Shown piece after piece: positions 19,523 through 28,025 of a stretch of 39,686 nt of DNA. This stretch comes from Candidatus Scalindua sp. Its GTDB lineage: Bacteria; Planctomycetota; Brocadiia; Brocadiales; Scalinduaceae. Under the pieces are notes generated by a model, which worked only from the letters and a program-made list of their open reading frames with translations, was not told where the DNA came from and did not search any database. How positions within the stretch are numbered: the stretch's first letter is position 1; each line of letters opens with the position of its first letter. The stretch lies in contig JAIQZR010000023.1 of NCBI GenBank assembly GCA_021777035.1, positions 1-39,686 of the forward strand. The letters are read 5' to 3'. The position numbers and the translations under genes were made by a program.

Positions 19523-20215
19523 CTATTTGATAAGTTTCTCCAGATCTTCTATATCCTTACTATCGCCAACAACAACCAGAATATCTTTTTCCACCAACAC
19601 ATAATCGGGGGTCGGTAAATCCTTAACCTCCTTTTCAACAAATTCCCCTTTATCACCAACCTTCTCTTTTATCTTTTTCATGATCATAATTACATTAATG
19701 CCGTATTTAGATTTAAGGTGGAGTTCCCTAATGGATTTTCCGATAAAATCGCCCTTTACCACTATCTCCGCCAGATTATAGTCCGCGCCTAAATCAATAT
19801 AATCTAATACTCCGGGAGCAAAAATACTGTTAGCAACCCGAAGCCCCATATCCTCTTCAGGAAATACGACTCTCGTAGCGCCCACTTCCTTCAGTATCTG
19901 CGCATGTAATCGGGTACAAGCCTTGGCAATTATTTCATTAATACCAAGATTCTTCAATATAGCGGTCGTTAATATACTGGACTGAACATCCTCTCCTATA
20001 CATACAACGGCAACGTCAACATTTTCGATACCACTTTCCTTTAACGCTTCTTCATCAGTACTATCCAACTGTAATGCATCGGTAACAATATCTCTTATCT
20101 TTTCCACCAGTGTGATATCCTTATCTATCGCAATGACCTGCACTCCCTTGGCCCCCAGAACCTCAGCAACCTTAAACCCAAACCGCCCTAAACCGATTAC
20201 GGCAAACTGTCTCAT
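19523..20215 (-). CDS. trkA: K+ uptake regulatory subunit TrkA/KtrA
   Basis: Cytoplasmic gating ring subunit of 230 residues. RCK_N Rossmann fold with GLGRFGFKVAEVL and the acidic strand end VIAIDKD, then a TrkA_C domain from about residue 140. Short single-RCK form, as in KtrA. It forms a pair with the pore gene upstream (20293-21657) across a 77-bp gap that contains a perfect 13-bp hairpin. Confidence 0.93.
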   Translation of the reverse strand: MRQFAVIGLGRFGFKVAEVLGAKGVQVIAIDKDITLVEKIRDIVTDALQLDSTDEEALKESGIENVDVAVVCIGEDVQSSILTTAILKNLGINEIIAKACTRLHAQILKEVGATRVVFPEEDMGLRVANSIFAPGVLDYIDLGADYNLAEIVVKGDFIGKSIRELHLKSKYGINVIMIMKKIKEKVGDKGEFVEKEVKDLPTPDYVLVEKDILVVVGDSKDIEDLEKLIK

Positions 20216-20247
20216 ACTTATACCTGAATCCTTATATTTAACGCCTT

Positions 20248-20276
20248 ACTGTTCGACAGTCCTACTGTCGAACAGT
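20248..20276. other. Perfect 13-bp stem-loop between trkH and trkA
   Basis: ACTGTTCGACAGT, a 3-base loop, and its exact complement ACTGTCGAACAGT. No T-run follows on the minus strand, so it is not a standard terminator. It may set different levels of pore and ring subunit by RNA processing, or be a dispersed palindrome. Confidence 0.7.
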
Positions 20277-20292
20277 CGTTAGATTTAAACTA

Positions 20293-21657
20293 TCAGCCCA
20301 CAACTATACTCTCTTCCGGAAAACGGATTTTGCTTTTGGCAATCTCTTTACCGAGGACTAACGCCAGGGTCAATGGCCCTATTCTGCCGACAAACATTAA
20401 TATGCTTACTATAACCTTTCCGATAGCGGATAAATCAGCACTTAATCCCGCACTGAGACCAACAGTTCCAAACGCCGAAAACGCTTCAAAGATAACCGTA
20501 TGAAAAGGTGCCTCCTCTGTATATAGCAAAATTAAACAAAACAGTAATGTTGTTAATAAAGAAAGTGTTGCGATAGAGACAGCTTTTTGTACTGTTCGTC
20601 TGTGAATTGTACGATCAAAAATCTCTACCTCTTCCCGACCTCGAAACATGCTGTATACCACTGCTAGAATAAGAAAAAAAGTACCTACTTTAATCCCCCC
20701 GGCAGCGGAACCTGATGCGCCGCCTATAAACATGAAAAAAATAAAATATAAATAAGTAGGCGCTGCGAGACTGCTGATATCAACCATCGTAAATCCAGCA
20801 GTTCTGGTTGTTATGGATTGAAAAAAAGAGACAAATATCTTATCCCTAGTTGAAAACAGGTCTAAGGTATTATTAGACTCAAACAGGTAGTAAAGAATTG
20901 CCCCCACTATAATTAAAATCCCCGTCACCGTCAACACTATCTTGGTATGTAAATTTATCTTCTCTTTTTTGCCTTTTTTTAAAAAAAATAAAAAATAACC
21001 AGAAAGGTTGGACAAAACGATAAATCCCAGCCCGCCTGATACAATAAGAAGTCCAATAGTTACGTTAACAACTAAATCATTGCTGTAACCAATCAAACTA
21101 TTGCTGAAAAGTGAAAAACCCGCATTGCAGAATGCGCTGATTGAATGAAATATAGAAAAGAATATATAATCATCGAACGTTTCATGAGACCAATGAAACG
21201 CCAGCACAGTAGCCCCGATAGCCTCAAGAACAAATGCAGATACTATTATAAAGAAGATTGTTTTCCTTATTTCACCATTCCCTGTATTGAGTACACCCTT
21301 CATGGTAACCTCTTGAGAAATTAGCAGTTTCTTGCCAATTGCCATACTGAAAAAGGCATAAGAAGTCATGATACCCAATCCACCAAGCTGCATGAGAACC
21401 ATGATGACAACATGACCAAATCGTGAAAAATAGAGAGATGTGTCCCGGACTACAAGCCCGGTAACACAAAGCGCTGACGTGGAAGTAAAAAAGGCGTCTA
21501 TAGATGGCGTTCCCTTTCCATCGACAGTTGACACAGGAAGCATAAGCAAAATAGTGCCTATCATAATCAAAATGAAAAAACTCGCACTGATAGCGACTCC
21601 AGGTTTTGTACTGAAACGCTTAAATACTTTCCCTGCCATTATTACATACCTCAACAA
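20293..21657 (-). CDS. trkH: K+ transporter pore subunit TrkH/KtrB family
   Basis: Membrane protein of 454 residues with the fourfold M1-P-M2 pattern of the SKT superfamily. Selectivity-filter regions are visible as SALCVTGLVVRDT, SAFCNAGFSLFS, TTRTAGFTMVD and SAFGTVGLSAGL. Length is closer to KtrB than to long TrkH. Start at 21657; a later start at MAGKVFKRF is possible. Works with the RCK subunit downstream for K+ uptake. Confidence 0.93.
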   Translation of the reverse strand: MLRYVIMAGKVFKRFSTKPGVAISASFFILIMIGTILLMLPVSTVDGKGTPSIDAFFTSTSALCVTGLVVRDTSLYFSRFGHVVIMVLMQLGGLGIMTSYAFFSMAIGKKLLISQEVTMKGVLNTGNGEIRKTIFFIIVSAFVLEAIGATVLAFHWSHETFDDYIFFSIFHSISAFCNAGFSLFSNSLIGYSNDLVVNVTIGLLIVSGGLGFIVLSNLSGYFLFFLKKGKKEKINLHTKIVLTVTGILIIVGAILYYLFESNNTLDLFSTRDKIFVSFFQSITTRTAGFTMVDISSLAAPTYLYFIFFMFIGGASGSAAGGIKVGTFFLILAVVYSMFRGREEVEIFDRTIHRRTVQKAVSIATLSLLTTLLFCLILLYTEEAPFHTVIFEAFSAFGTVGLSAGLSADLSAIGKVIVSILMFVGRIGPLTLALVLGKEIAKSKIRFPEESIVVG

Positions 21658-21742
21658 TTATCACAAAAACATCAGGATTGATGCATTCAATACTTTTTGG
21701 CCCGAAAACTGTTTATGGTAAGTGTTACAACAATTATTGAGT

Positions 21743-22309
21743 TTAGATGATTTTTGACGCGGTAAATATACCCTCTCTCAAAACAGCAATATAAGGCAAG
21801 TTTCTATACCTGTTGTCAAAATCCAGACCGTAGCCAACTACAAATTTATCCTCAATCTCGAAACAACAATAGTCCGGCGCTATCGCTATCTCCCTCCTTG
21901 CCATTTTATTAAGGAGTACACACACCTTTATTGACAACGGACTATATTTTGTAATCATCTGTACTATTTCGGAAAGAGTTTTTCCAGTATCTAGTATATC
22001 ATCTACTATTAGAACATGTTCGTCCTTAACGTTTATATTAATACTATGAATAATTTCTGTTTTTCCCTTTGGAAAAGTAGAGGCGCCTACATATGTGCTG
22101 GCCTTGATAGTGTCTATTTTGACAGCGAAAGGTATCTCCCGGATTAAGTCAGAAAGGAAAATGAGGCTACCATTTAAAATCCCGATTATAGTGAGATTTT
22201 TATGCACATAGTCATCGGCAAGTTTTTGTGCAAGCCCACTAACTCTATTTTTGATTTCAACTGTAGAGAACAAGACCTCTCTAATATCATTCTTCATAAC
22301 TGCTCGCAA
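21743..22309 (-). CDS. hpt: Hypoxanthine phosphoribosyltransferase
   Basis: Purine salvage enzyme of 188 residues that converts hypoxanthine or guanine plus PRPP to the nucleotide. The PRPP loop VLIVDDILDTGKTLSEIV is intact, and the C-terminal FVVGYGLDFDNRYRNLPYI is the base-binding region of the family. The first methionine (MRAVMKND) or the fifth residue could be the start. It is 85 bp upstream of trkH in the same direction. Confidence 0.95.
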   Translation of the reverse strand: MRAVMKNDIREVLFSTVEIKNRVSGLAQKLADDYVHKNLTIIGILNGSLIFLSDLIREIPFAVKIDTIKASTYVGASTFPKGKTEIIHSININVKDEHVLIVDDILDTGKTLSEIVQMITKYSPLSIKVCVLLNKMARREIAIAPDYCCFEIEDKFVVGYGLDFDNRYRNLPYIAVLREGIFTASKII

Positions 22310-22474
22310 AGAATTTCTATGAAAAGAATTATACGATAAATGGTGTTTACTAAGTCTCTTTAGTACTAAGAAACGATATCAAATTTCAAAATATAACAGT
22401 GATACGCGTTATGTGTCAAACGATTTATTAGAAGATAAGTATCCGGCGCTTTCAGATTTTGTTAAATAAATAGG

Positions 22475-22502
22475 TTGATAGGATACAAATAAAGAATAGA
22501 AT
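22475..22502 (+). promoter_or_regulatory. Possible sigma-70 promoter upstream of the ferritin gene
   Basis: TTGATA (22475-22480), a 16-bp spacer, TAGAAT (22497-22502); each hexamer differs from consensus at one position. It points to the ferritin gene 260 bp away, with a 135-bp palindromic element lying in the presumed leader. Confidence 0.4.
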
Positions 22503-22574
22503 ATATGCTTATAAAACAGAATATATAACTCAGGTATTATTCATTAAATTTATGCATAGGAAGTTCAATGTTTT

Positions 22575-22709
22575 GGTAGGAGCCGTCTCCTGACGGCGAT
22601 CGTAAGCGTTCAAGTGCGATAATTCGGTCGCCAACCCGCCCCCGCCAGAATGATTGTCGGGCTGGCGAACGTACTGTTCGGTACGGGCGGGCGGGAGTTG
22701 GCTCCTACC
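22575..22709. repeat. 135-bp palindromic element with 10-bp terminal inverted repeats
   Basis: Ends GGTAGGAGCC and GGCTCCTACC are exact complements. The interior is GC-rich, unlike its surroundings, with inner stems (GTCTCCTGACGGC; the GAACGTACTGTTCGGTAC segment followed by GGGCGGGCGGG). It encodes nothing. It shares the GTTCGGTACGGGCGGG block with the element at 36114-36146. It lies in the hpt/ferritin intergenic space; the rest of the 22310-22762 gap holds only the promoter noted above. Confidence 0.7.
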
Positions 22710-22762
22710 TGCGTATTTATGCCGAAGGCTTAACTTGAAGAATCATAACATAGGAGGTTTCC

Positions 22763-23272
22763 ATGTACGAGAAAAGTATTAAACCGCTAAATCAAGCAGT
22801 AGCGGAGGAGTTAAGTGGAGTGCATCAATATATGTATTTCCATTTTCATTGTAATGATCAAGGATTTGATCTGTTGGCTAATCTTTTCAGAAAAATAGCG
22901 ATAGAAGAGATGATACATATCGAACGTCTTGCGGAAAGGATTTTATTCCTGAAAGGCGATGTTGAGATGCGGCCATCAACCAAGTCAGAAAAAATTAGTA
23001 ATGTTAAAGATATGCTGTTAGCTGCGAGATCAATGGAAGAGGATAGCATTAAACTCTATAACGAACTCGCAATGGAATGTGGCTCTAGTGCAGATTCTGT
23101 TTCACGAAAACTTTTCGAGGAACTTGTCATTGATGAAGAACGCCACTATGGAGAATTCGACACAGAATTACAAAATTTAAATAGATTTGGCGAACAATAC
23201 CTTGCCTTACAATCTATTGAGAGAAGTAAAATAGTGTCAACGCAAACAGAAGTAAATCTGACAAATCTGTAA
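22763..23272 (+). CDS. bfr: Bacterioferritin-like ferritin
   Basis: A four-helix ferritin of 169 residues. Diiron ligands of the bacterioferritin type are visible: E16, E49 with H52 (EEMIH), a glutamate at 92/93, and E125 with H128 (EERHY). Met50 occupies the position of the haem-binding methionine of bacterioferritin. A strong AGGAGGT ribosome site precedes the ATG. The protein stores iron and detoxifies Fe(II) with O2 or peroxide. It lies alone between hpt and cysK; a GC-rich palindromic element precedes it. Confidence 0.88.
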   Translation: MYEKSIKPLNQAVAEELSGVHQYMYFHFHCNDQGFDLLANLFRKIAIEEMIHIERLAERILFLKGDVEMRPSTKSEKISNVKDMLLAARSMEEDSIKLYNELAMECGSSADSVSRKLFEELVIDEERHYGEFDTELQNLNRFGEQYLALQSIERSKIVSTQTEVNLTNL

Positions 23273-23304
23273 ACATAAGCATAAGAAATTCAATGTTGAT
23301 AACA

Positions 23305-23348
23305 CTTCGACTCCGCTCAGTGTGACGTCATCCTGAGCGGAGTCGAAG
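23305..23348. repeat. 16-bp inverted repeat upstream of cysK
   Basis: CTTCGACTCCGCTCAG and its exact complement CTGAGCGGAGTCGAAG surround 12 bases. This type of CTTCGACTCCGCTCAG palindrome is a well-known dispersed repeat in many bacterial genomes. In RNA it would form a strong stem between the ferritin and cysK genes; no T-run follows. Confidence 0.85.
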
Positions 23349-23429
23349 GATCGTTTTTGTACCAGTTGCGACAAACTTGCAATATTACTGGTTAAAATTG
23401 TAGTTAACTAATTTTCTCTGGAGGGAAAA

Positions 23430-24362
23430 ATGCCTATATATGATGATATCCTTGCGACCATTGGAAGAACACCCGTTGTCAAAATAAACAAAATACCTGA
23501 CGGGAAGTGTGCAAACCTTTTTGCCAAATTGGAAATGTTTAATCCTGCCGGTAGTGTTAAAGACCGTATTGGCCTGGCAATGATAGAGGACGCAGAAAAA
23601 AAGGGTTTGTTAAAACCCGGAGATACAATAGTAGAACCCACATCCGGCAATACAGGAATCGCACTGGCAATGGTCGCTACAGTCAAAGGGTACAAAGCGG
23701 TCTTTACCATGCCTGAAACTATGAGCCTGGAGAGACGTGCACTTCTCAGATATTTCGGGGCTGAAATTGTCCTGACAGAAGGCCCTAAAGGTATGAAGGG
23801 GGCCATAGAAAAGGCAGCAGAACTGGTAAAAGAAAAAGGTTACTTTCAGCCTCAACAATTTGATAATCCTGCAAATACGCAAGTCCACAGGGAAACGACA
23901 GGGCCTGAAATAGTTGAGGATTTCGAGGGTAAAGAGCTTCATTGTTTTGTTGTCGGGGTCGGCACAGGCGGTACAATATCCGGCACAGGAGAGGTGTTGA
24001 AGAAGCATTTTAGTAATATAAAGAATATAGTTGTTGAACCTGCAGAATCTCCGGTTCTGTCCGGAGGACAACCGGGGCCACATAAAATCCAGGGAATTGG
24101 TGCCGGTTTTGTGCCAAGCATTTATAATAATGAGGTAGTTGATGAAGTTCGTCAGGTTAGCAATGAAGAAGCGTTCAGCATGGCGATACGCCTTGCGAAA
24201 GAGGAAGGTATCTTCTGCGGAATCTCTTCCGGTGCGAATATGCACGTTGCGTTACAAGTTGCCAGAGAGGTGGGGCCCGATAATAATGTTCTGGTAATTT
24301 TACCTGATACTGGAGAACGTTATATCTCTACTGATCTATTTAAAGCAGTAGAAAAGGACTAA
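23430..24362 (+). CDS. cysK: Cysteine synthase A (O-acetylserine sulfhydrylase)
   Basis: A PLP enzyme of 310 residues that makes cysteine from O-acetylserine and sulfide. The PLP lysine is K44 in NPAGSVKDR; the substrate loop is [11 protein letters not shown] and the phosphate cup [11 protein letters not shown]. Near-consensus GGAGGG ribosome site. Separated by one base from the serine acetyltransferase gene, so the two consecutive steps of cysteine synthesis are encoded together. Confidence 0.97.
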   Translation: MPIYDDILATIGRTPVVKINKIPDGKCANLFAKLEMFNPAGSVKDRIGLAMIEDAEKKGLLKPGDTIVEPTSGNTGIALAMVATVKGYKAVFTMPETMSLERRALLRYFGAEIVLTEGPKGMKGAIEKAAELVKEKGYFQPQQFDNPANTQVHRETTGPEIVEDFEGKELHCFVVGVGTGGTISGTGEVLKKHFSNIKNIVVEPAESPVLSGGQPGPHKIQGIGAGFVPSIYNNEVVDEVRQVSNEEAFSMAIRLAKEEGIFCGISSGANMHVALQVAREVGPDNNVLVILPDTGERYISTDLFKAVEKD

Positions 24363-24363
24363 A

Positions 24364-25329
24364 ATGTACAACTCTATAAACAGTGATAAAAATGCACCCC
24401 GTCTAAGTTATATTACCAAAGCACTCAGTGACTCATATGAAAGGCACGGTGGTATTAATCATCTGGAGGGGCCTAATCTTCCATCAAAGTTAGAAGTTGA
24501 AAAGCTGGTAAGACTGCTCTCTACAATCATGTTTCCAGGTTTTTATGAGGAAGTAACAGGTAATAAAGACCATCTGGATACGTACCTTATGACACAATGC
24601 TCCAGTGCGCTGGAATGCCTGTCTGATCTAATACAGAAGAGCTTGAGGCATGAATGTAAAGAGGGACTTAATTGTGTCCGTACAGAAGGAGAGTGTTGGG
24701 ATTGTGCAATGGAGATTTCATACCTTTTACTTGAAAACATCCCTGAGATTAGAGAGATCGTAAACCAGGATATTCATGCAGCATATAGAGGAGATCCTGC
24801 CGCAGCAAGCTATTTTGAGGTTGTATTAAGCTATCCATCAGTAAGGGCGATATCTGTTCATCGCCTGGCCCATTTCCTGGAATTGAGGAAAGTACCTTAT
24901 ATACCCAGAATGATGAGCGAATACATTCATGAAAAAACAGGGATCGATATTAATCCTGGGGCAAAAATAGGACCGGGATTCTTTATTGACCATGGGACTG
25001 GCGTCGTTATTGGAAGTACAGCTGTTATTGGCAGAAACGTAAAGTTTTATCAACATGTCACATTAGGGGCCTTCAGCCTGACGGACGTTGATAAAATCAG
25101 GAAAGAAAACAAAAAAAGACACCCTACTATAGAGGATGATGTAACCATCTACGCAGGATCTACAATCCTTGGTGGAAATACTGTAATCAAAAAAGGTTCT
25201 ATCATCGGAGGTAATGTCTGGCTGACACGATCCGTCCCTCCATATACGACGGTAACCGTTGATTCACCTTATCTAATATTCAAACACAAAGATAAGGTAG
25301 AAAAATATGAAGTGGACTATCAGATTTAA
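24364..25329 (+). CDS. cysE: Serine O-acetyltransferase
   Basis: Makes O-acetylserine for cysK. 321 residues: a long helical N-terminal region (about 1-190) and a left-handed beta-helix with hexapeptide repeats, containing the family motif KIGPGFFIDHGTGVVIGSTA and the loop VTLGAF. It has the architecture of EpsC-type long serine acetyltransferases rather than short CysE. It ends four bases from the end of a convergent integrase remnant, which marks the boundary of the accessory island. Confidence 0.93.
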   Translation: MYNSINSDKNAPRLSYITKALSDSYERHGGINHLEGPNLPSKLEVEKLVRLLSTIMFPGFYEEVTGNKDHLDTYLMTQCSSALECLSDLIQKSLRHECKEGLNCVRTEGECWDCAMEISYLLLENIPEIREIVNQDIHAAYRGDPAAASYFEVVLSYPSVRAISVHRLAHFLELRKVPYIPRMMSEYIHEKTGIDINPGAKIGPGFFIDHGTGVVIGSTAVIGRNVKFYQHVTLGAFSLTDVDKIRKENKKRHPTIEDDVTIYAGSTILGGNTVIKKGSIIGGNVWLTRSVPPYTTVTVDSPYLIFKHKDKVEKYEVDYQI

Positions 25330-25333
25330 GACT

Positions 25334-25909
25334 TCATTCATTCAACTTATTATTATGTGTCAGGTTATCCGGCGGACTTACTACCACAGAGAAATCCTTA
25401 TCCATCACATGGGTATAAATTTCAGTGGTCTTGACATCGGCATGACCCATGAGTTCCTGAACGATTCGAATATTAACTCCGTTTTCCAGCATATGAGTTG
25501 CAAATGAGTGTCGAAACGTATGGCAGCTGACACGTTTCGTAATCATAGCACGGTCTACCGCCATCTTTACCGCTTTCTGTAGTCCTGATTCCAGAACATG
25601 ATGTCTCCGCTTTACCTTTGAACGGGGATCGATACTCAAATTTTTTGAAGGAAAAAGATATTTCCAGCGAAATTCCCTGGAAGCATTGGGATATTTTCTT
25701 GATAAAGACTCCGGAAGATAAACCTCACCAAAACCATGCGCCAAATCCTGCTCATGAACCTTCCTCACTCTTTCTACCTGTTGGCATAATGGTGATATTG
25801 TAATACCCGTCAGACCTGATCCATAAGTTTTAAACCTTGTGCAGGCCTGAATTTCCACTTGTTTTTCATAATATAATCTATTAGCATACCGACATGGAAA
25901 ATTTTCCAT
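25334..25909 (-). pseudogene. Truncated integron-integrase (IntI-type tyrosine recombinase)
   Basis: C-terminal half of a tyrosine recombinase, 191 residues against about 320-340 for full Int[13 protein letters not shown] (H130, R133), [10 protein letters not shown] (H156) and the nucleophile Y165 in IYTHV are present. Residues 68-104 ([10 protein letters not shown]...[14 protein letters not shown]) match the extra domain found only in integron integrases. The N-terminal arm-binding domain is missing. The box I region reads [13 protein letters not shown]: the catalytic GLR arginine and the following 30 or so residues seem deleted. It is therefore unlikely to be active. It runs divergently from the cassette array, the normal integron arrangement. 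Confidence 0.88.
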
Positions 25910-25927
25910 ATATTCACAATGTTAGGT
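25894..25927 (+). other. Probable attI/first-cassette junction
   Basis: GTTAGGT at 25921-25927 fits the R' core GTTRRRY and lies exactly between the integrase 5' end and the first cassette gene. Just left of it is a perfect 16-bp palindrome (ATGGAAAATTTTCCAT, 25894-25909) that includes the integrase start codon. Confidence 0.5.
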
Positions 25928-25947
25928 AAATAGAACTAAAATTCATC

Positions 25948-26367
25948 ATGAAAGAAAAAGTATATCTTGACTCCACCTTTCCACGTTACTACTTCGAGCA
26001 AAGGGAATCGTTAGCATCCTTCATTGAAGTAACAAGAAAGTGGTGGTCAGAAATGTCTGGCAACTATGATATTTTCATCTCGGATTCCGTTCTACAGGAA
26101 TTGAATGCTGGAAGTTATCCGCAAAAAGAAAAAATTATTGGATTCGTTTCAACAATTCCATTGCTCCCAATCGCAGATGGCCTTGAGCAAATTATAAAAT
26201 TTTACATTGACAATTATGTCATGCCGAAAACTCTTGTAGGTGATGCAATTCATCTTGCATATGCTAGTTATTATGACATCGATTATCTTCTTACATGGAA
26301 TTGCAATCATCTCGCTAATGCAAACAAAAGAAAGCATATACAAATCATCAATGGTCGCCTTGGCTAA
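25948..26367 (+). CDS. PIN-domain protein, probable VapC-type ribonuclease
   Basis: First cassette gene, 139 residues. PIN-domain acidic residues are D8 (VYLDST), E51 (LQELN) and D99 (GDAIHLA). The fourth region, LLTWNCNHLAN, has asparagine where many PIN proteins carry an aspartate; this WN motif is common in one VapC subgroup. Expected to cleave RNA and act as a toxin. No ribosome site or promoter of its own is evident; the start is 21 bp after the core site. The following 65-residue gene may encode its partner. Confidence 0.8.
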   Translation: MKEKVYLDSTFPRYYFEQRESLASFIEVTRKWWSEMSGNYDIFISDSVLQELNAGSYPQKEKIIGFVSTIPLLPIADGLEQIIKFYIDNYVMPKTLVGDAIHLAYASYYDIDYLLTWNCNHLANANKRKHIQIINGRLG

Positions 26368-26420
26368 TCAACACCTCAAATCATTACACCGCTTGAACTA
26401 TTTTCAGAGGAGGTCGAAAA

Positions 26421-26618
26421 ATGATCCAATCAGAATTGCTTAAAGAAAAATACAGAATCCAGAAACTCCTTTCTGAGGAAAGTGCCTCAATTCATGAATA
26501 CTTACAGCACTCTCAACTTGCTGCCAAAGCGATCGCAGATTCATACGGATTCCCTCTCCGTTACGTTGAAATGCCTAACAAGCGCATGAAGCCAACCACC
26601 AATAACCATGCGATTTAA
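26421..26618 (+). CDS. Small hypothetical protein, possible PIN-partner antitoxin
   Basis: 65 residues, charged and helical (ELLKEKYRIQKLLSEE), with a very good GAGGAGG ribosome site, 53 bp after the PIN gene. Some PIN genes of this subgroup are followed by a similarly placed short E/K-rich protein, which suggests an antitoxin. The last 15 residues (PNKRMKPTTNNHAI) are encoded by the left arm of the attC-like site, so the natural C-terminus has been replaced by read-through into the recombination site. Identification is tentative. Confidence 0.5.
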   Translation: MIQSELLKEKYRIQKLLSEESASIHEYLQHSQLAAKAIADSYGFPLRYVEMPNKRMKPTTNNHAI

Positions 26619-26763
26619 TATTTTTCGAGGCTGCCTCACCTGGTCTTTGGAGTCAAACCTTGATTTGTGATTAGTGTCATAAATCTGTATTTATTGTTGA
26701 CAGTCGCTAAGATAGAATGTTTTACTTGTAAATGGTAAAATATATTTGCGCAAGTTGTTATAA
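26573..26763 (+). other. attC-like site 1 (degenerate or enlarged)
   Basis: R'' GCCTAAC at 26573-26579, L'' GAAGCCAACC at 26589-26598, and a middle part (ACCATGCGATTTAATATTTT) resembling the centre of sites 2, 5 and 6. A possible R' is TTGTTA at 26756-26761, pairing with TAACAA; TGCGC just before it pairs with GCGCA of the left arm. At about 190 bp it is long, so an insertion or a lost right arm is also possible. Confidence 0.5.
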
Positions 26764-26779
26764 ATCAAGTAAATGATGA

Positions 26780-27243
<464 letters not shown>

Positions 27244-27260
<17 letters not shown>

Positions 27261-27370
27261 AGCCAACCCCTCAGCCATTTGCGATTCGATTGTTTTTAGG
27301 CTCTTTGTTTATCTTATTCTTATCTATTATTTTATTTGCCATACGGGGTTGCTCACTTCTAGCGTTGGCC
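27244..27370 (+). other. attC site 2
   Basis: R'' GCCTAAC (27244-27250), L'' AGAGCCAACCCC (27259-27270), L' GGGGTTGCTCACT (27345-27357), R' GTTGGCC (27364-27370). L'' pairs with L' except for one extra C in GAGCCAACCCC against GAGCAACCCC, the single extrahelical base typical of attC bottom-strand folding. 127 bp long, similar in size to Vibrio-type sites. Confidence 0.82.
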
Positions 27371-27440
27371 AAAAAAAAATTGACGAATCAGCATCGATCA
27401 TGGTATCGTATTACAAATATATTATCGATGGAGGATTGTC

Positions 27441-27647
27441 ATGCAAACAGTAACAGTGTCGCCCAAATTTCAGGTCGTTATACCGAAATCAGTCCGAGAA
27501 ACTTTACATCTTAAGCCTGGTCAAAAAATGCAGGTTGTGGAATATGAAGGCCGGATTGAATTAATTCCTGATAGGGATATAAAAGAACTCCGAGGTTTTT
27601 TGAAAGGCATCAATACAAAATTCCAAAGGGAGGATGACAGGGTATGA
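27441..27647 (+). CDS. vapB: AbrB/MazE-fold antitoxin (VapB)
   Basis: A swapped-hairpin DNA-binding protein of 68 residues: VSPKFQVVIPKSVRETLHLKPGQKMQVV is the SpoVT/AbrB signature. It neutralises the PIN toxin encoded next and usually autoregulates the operon. GGAGG ribosome site. A possible promoter is TTGACG (27380-27385) with TATCGT 18 bp on. Overlaps vapC by four bases (ATGA). Confidence 0.9.
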   Translation: MQTVTVSPKFQVVIPKSVRETLHLKPGQKMQVVEYEGRIELIPDRDIKELRGFLKGINTKFQREDDRV

Positions 27648-28018
27648 ATGTTGTCGATTCTTCCGGTTGGCTTGCGTATTTTGCCGATGAACCACATGCG
27701 AAACATTTCCATAAGCAGCTCAACACGCCTTCCACCTTGGTGATCCCCACGGTATCGCTTTATGAAGTTTTCAAGGTAGTATTGCGGGAATCAACAGAAA
27801 ATGAAGCCCTACAAGTTGCCGCCGCAATGCAAAAAGGCAAGGTTGTCGAGCTCTCCACTTCACTCGCAATGGCTGCCTCAAAACTTAGCCTGAAACATAA
27901 CTTGCCAATGGCTGACAGCATTATACTTGCAACAGCAAGAGAGTATGAAGCTGTTCTTTGGACGCTGGATTCAGATTTCAAGAATATAAAAGGTGTTAAA
28001 TATTTCTCAAAAAAATAA
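27644..28018 (+). CDS. vapC: VapC PIN-domain ribonuclease toxin
   Basis: 124 residues with the full PIN acidic set: D5 (VVDSSGW), E41 (SLYEVF), D91 (MADSIIL) and D109/D111 (TLDSDF). As the toxin of a VapBC pair it is expected to cut tRNA or rRNA when the antitoxin is degraded. Translationally coupled to vapB. Ends 7 bp before attC site 3. Confidence 0.92.
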   Translation: MNVVDSSGWLAYFADEPHAKHFHKQLNTPSTLVIPTVSLYEVFKVVLRESTENEALQVAAAMQKGKVVELSTSLAMAASKLSLKHNLPMADSIILATAREYEAVLWTLDSDFKNIKGVKYFSKK

Positions 28019-28025
28019 AAAAAAT

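Noticed and set aside
23305-23348. Palindrome as a rho-independent terminator for the ferritin gene
   Set aside because: Strong stem but no T-run on the plus strand; the sequence is a common dispersed repeat.
23610-24245. Minus-strand 211-residue frame
   Set aside because: Shadow of cysK; the plus-strand protein has all catalytic motifs.
27290-27514. Plus-strand 74-residue hydrophobic frame
   Set aside because: It is made of the attC site 2 sequence and the vapB start in another frame; the R''/R' pairing explains the stretch better.
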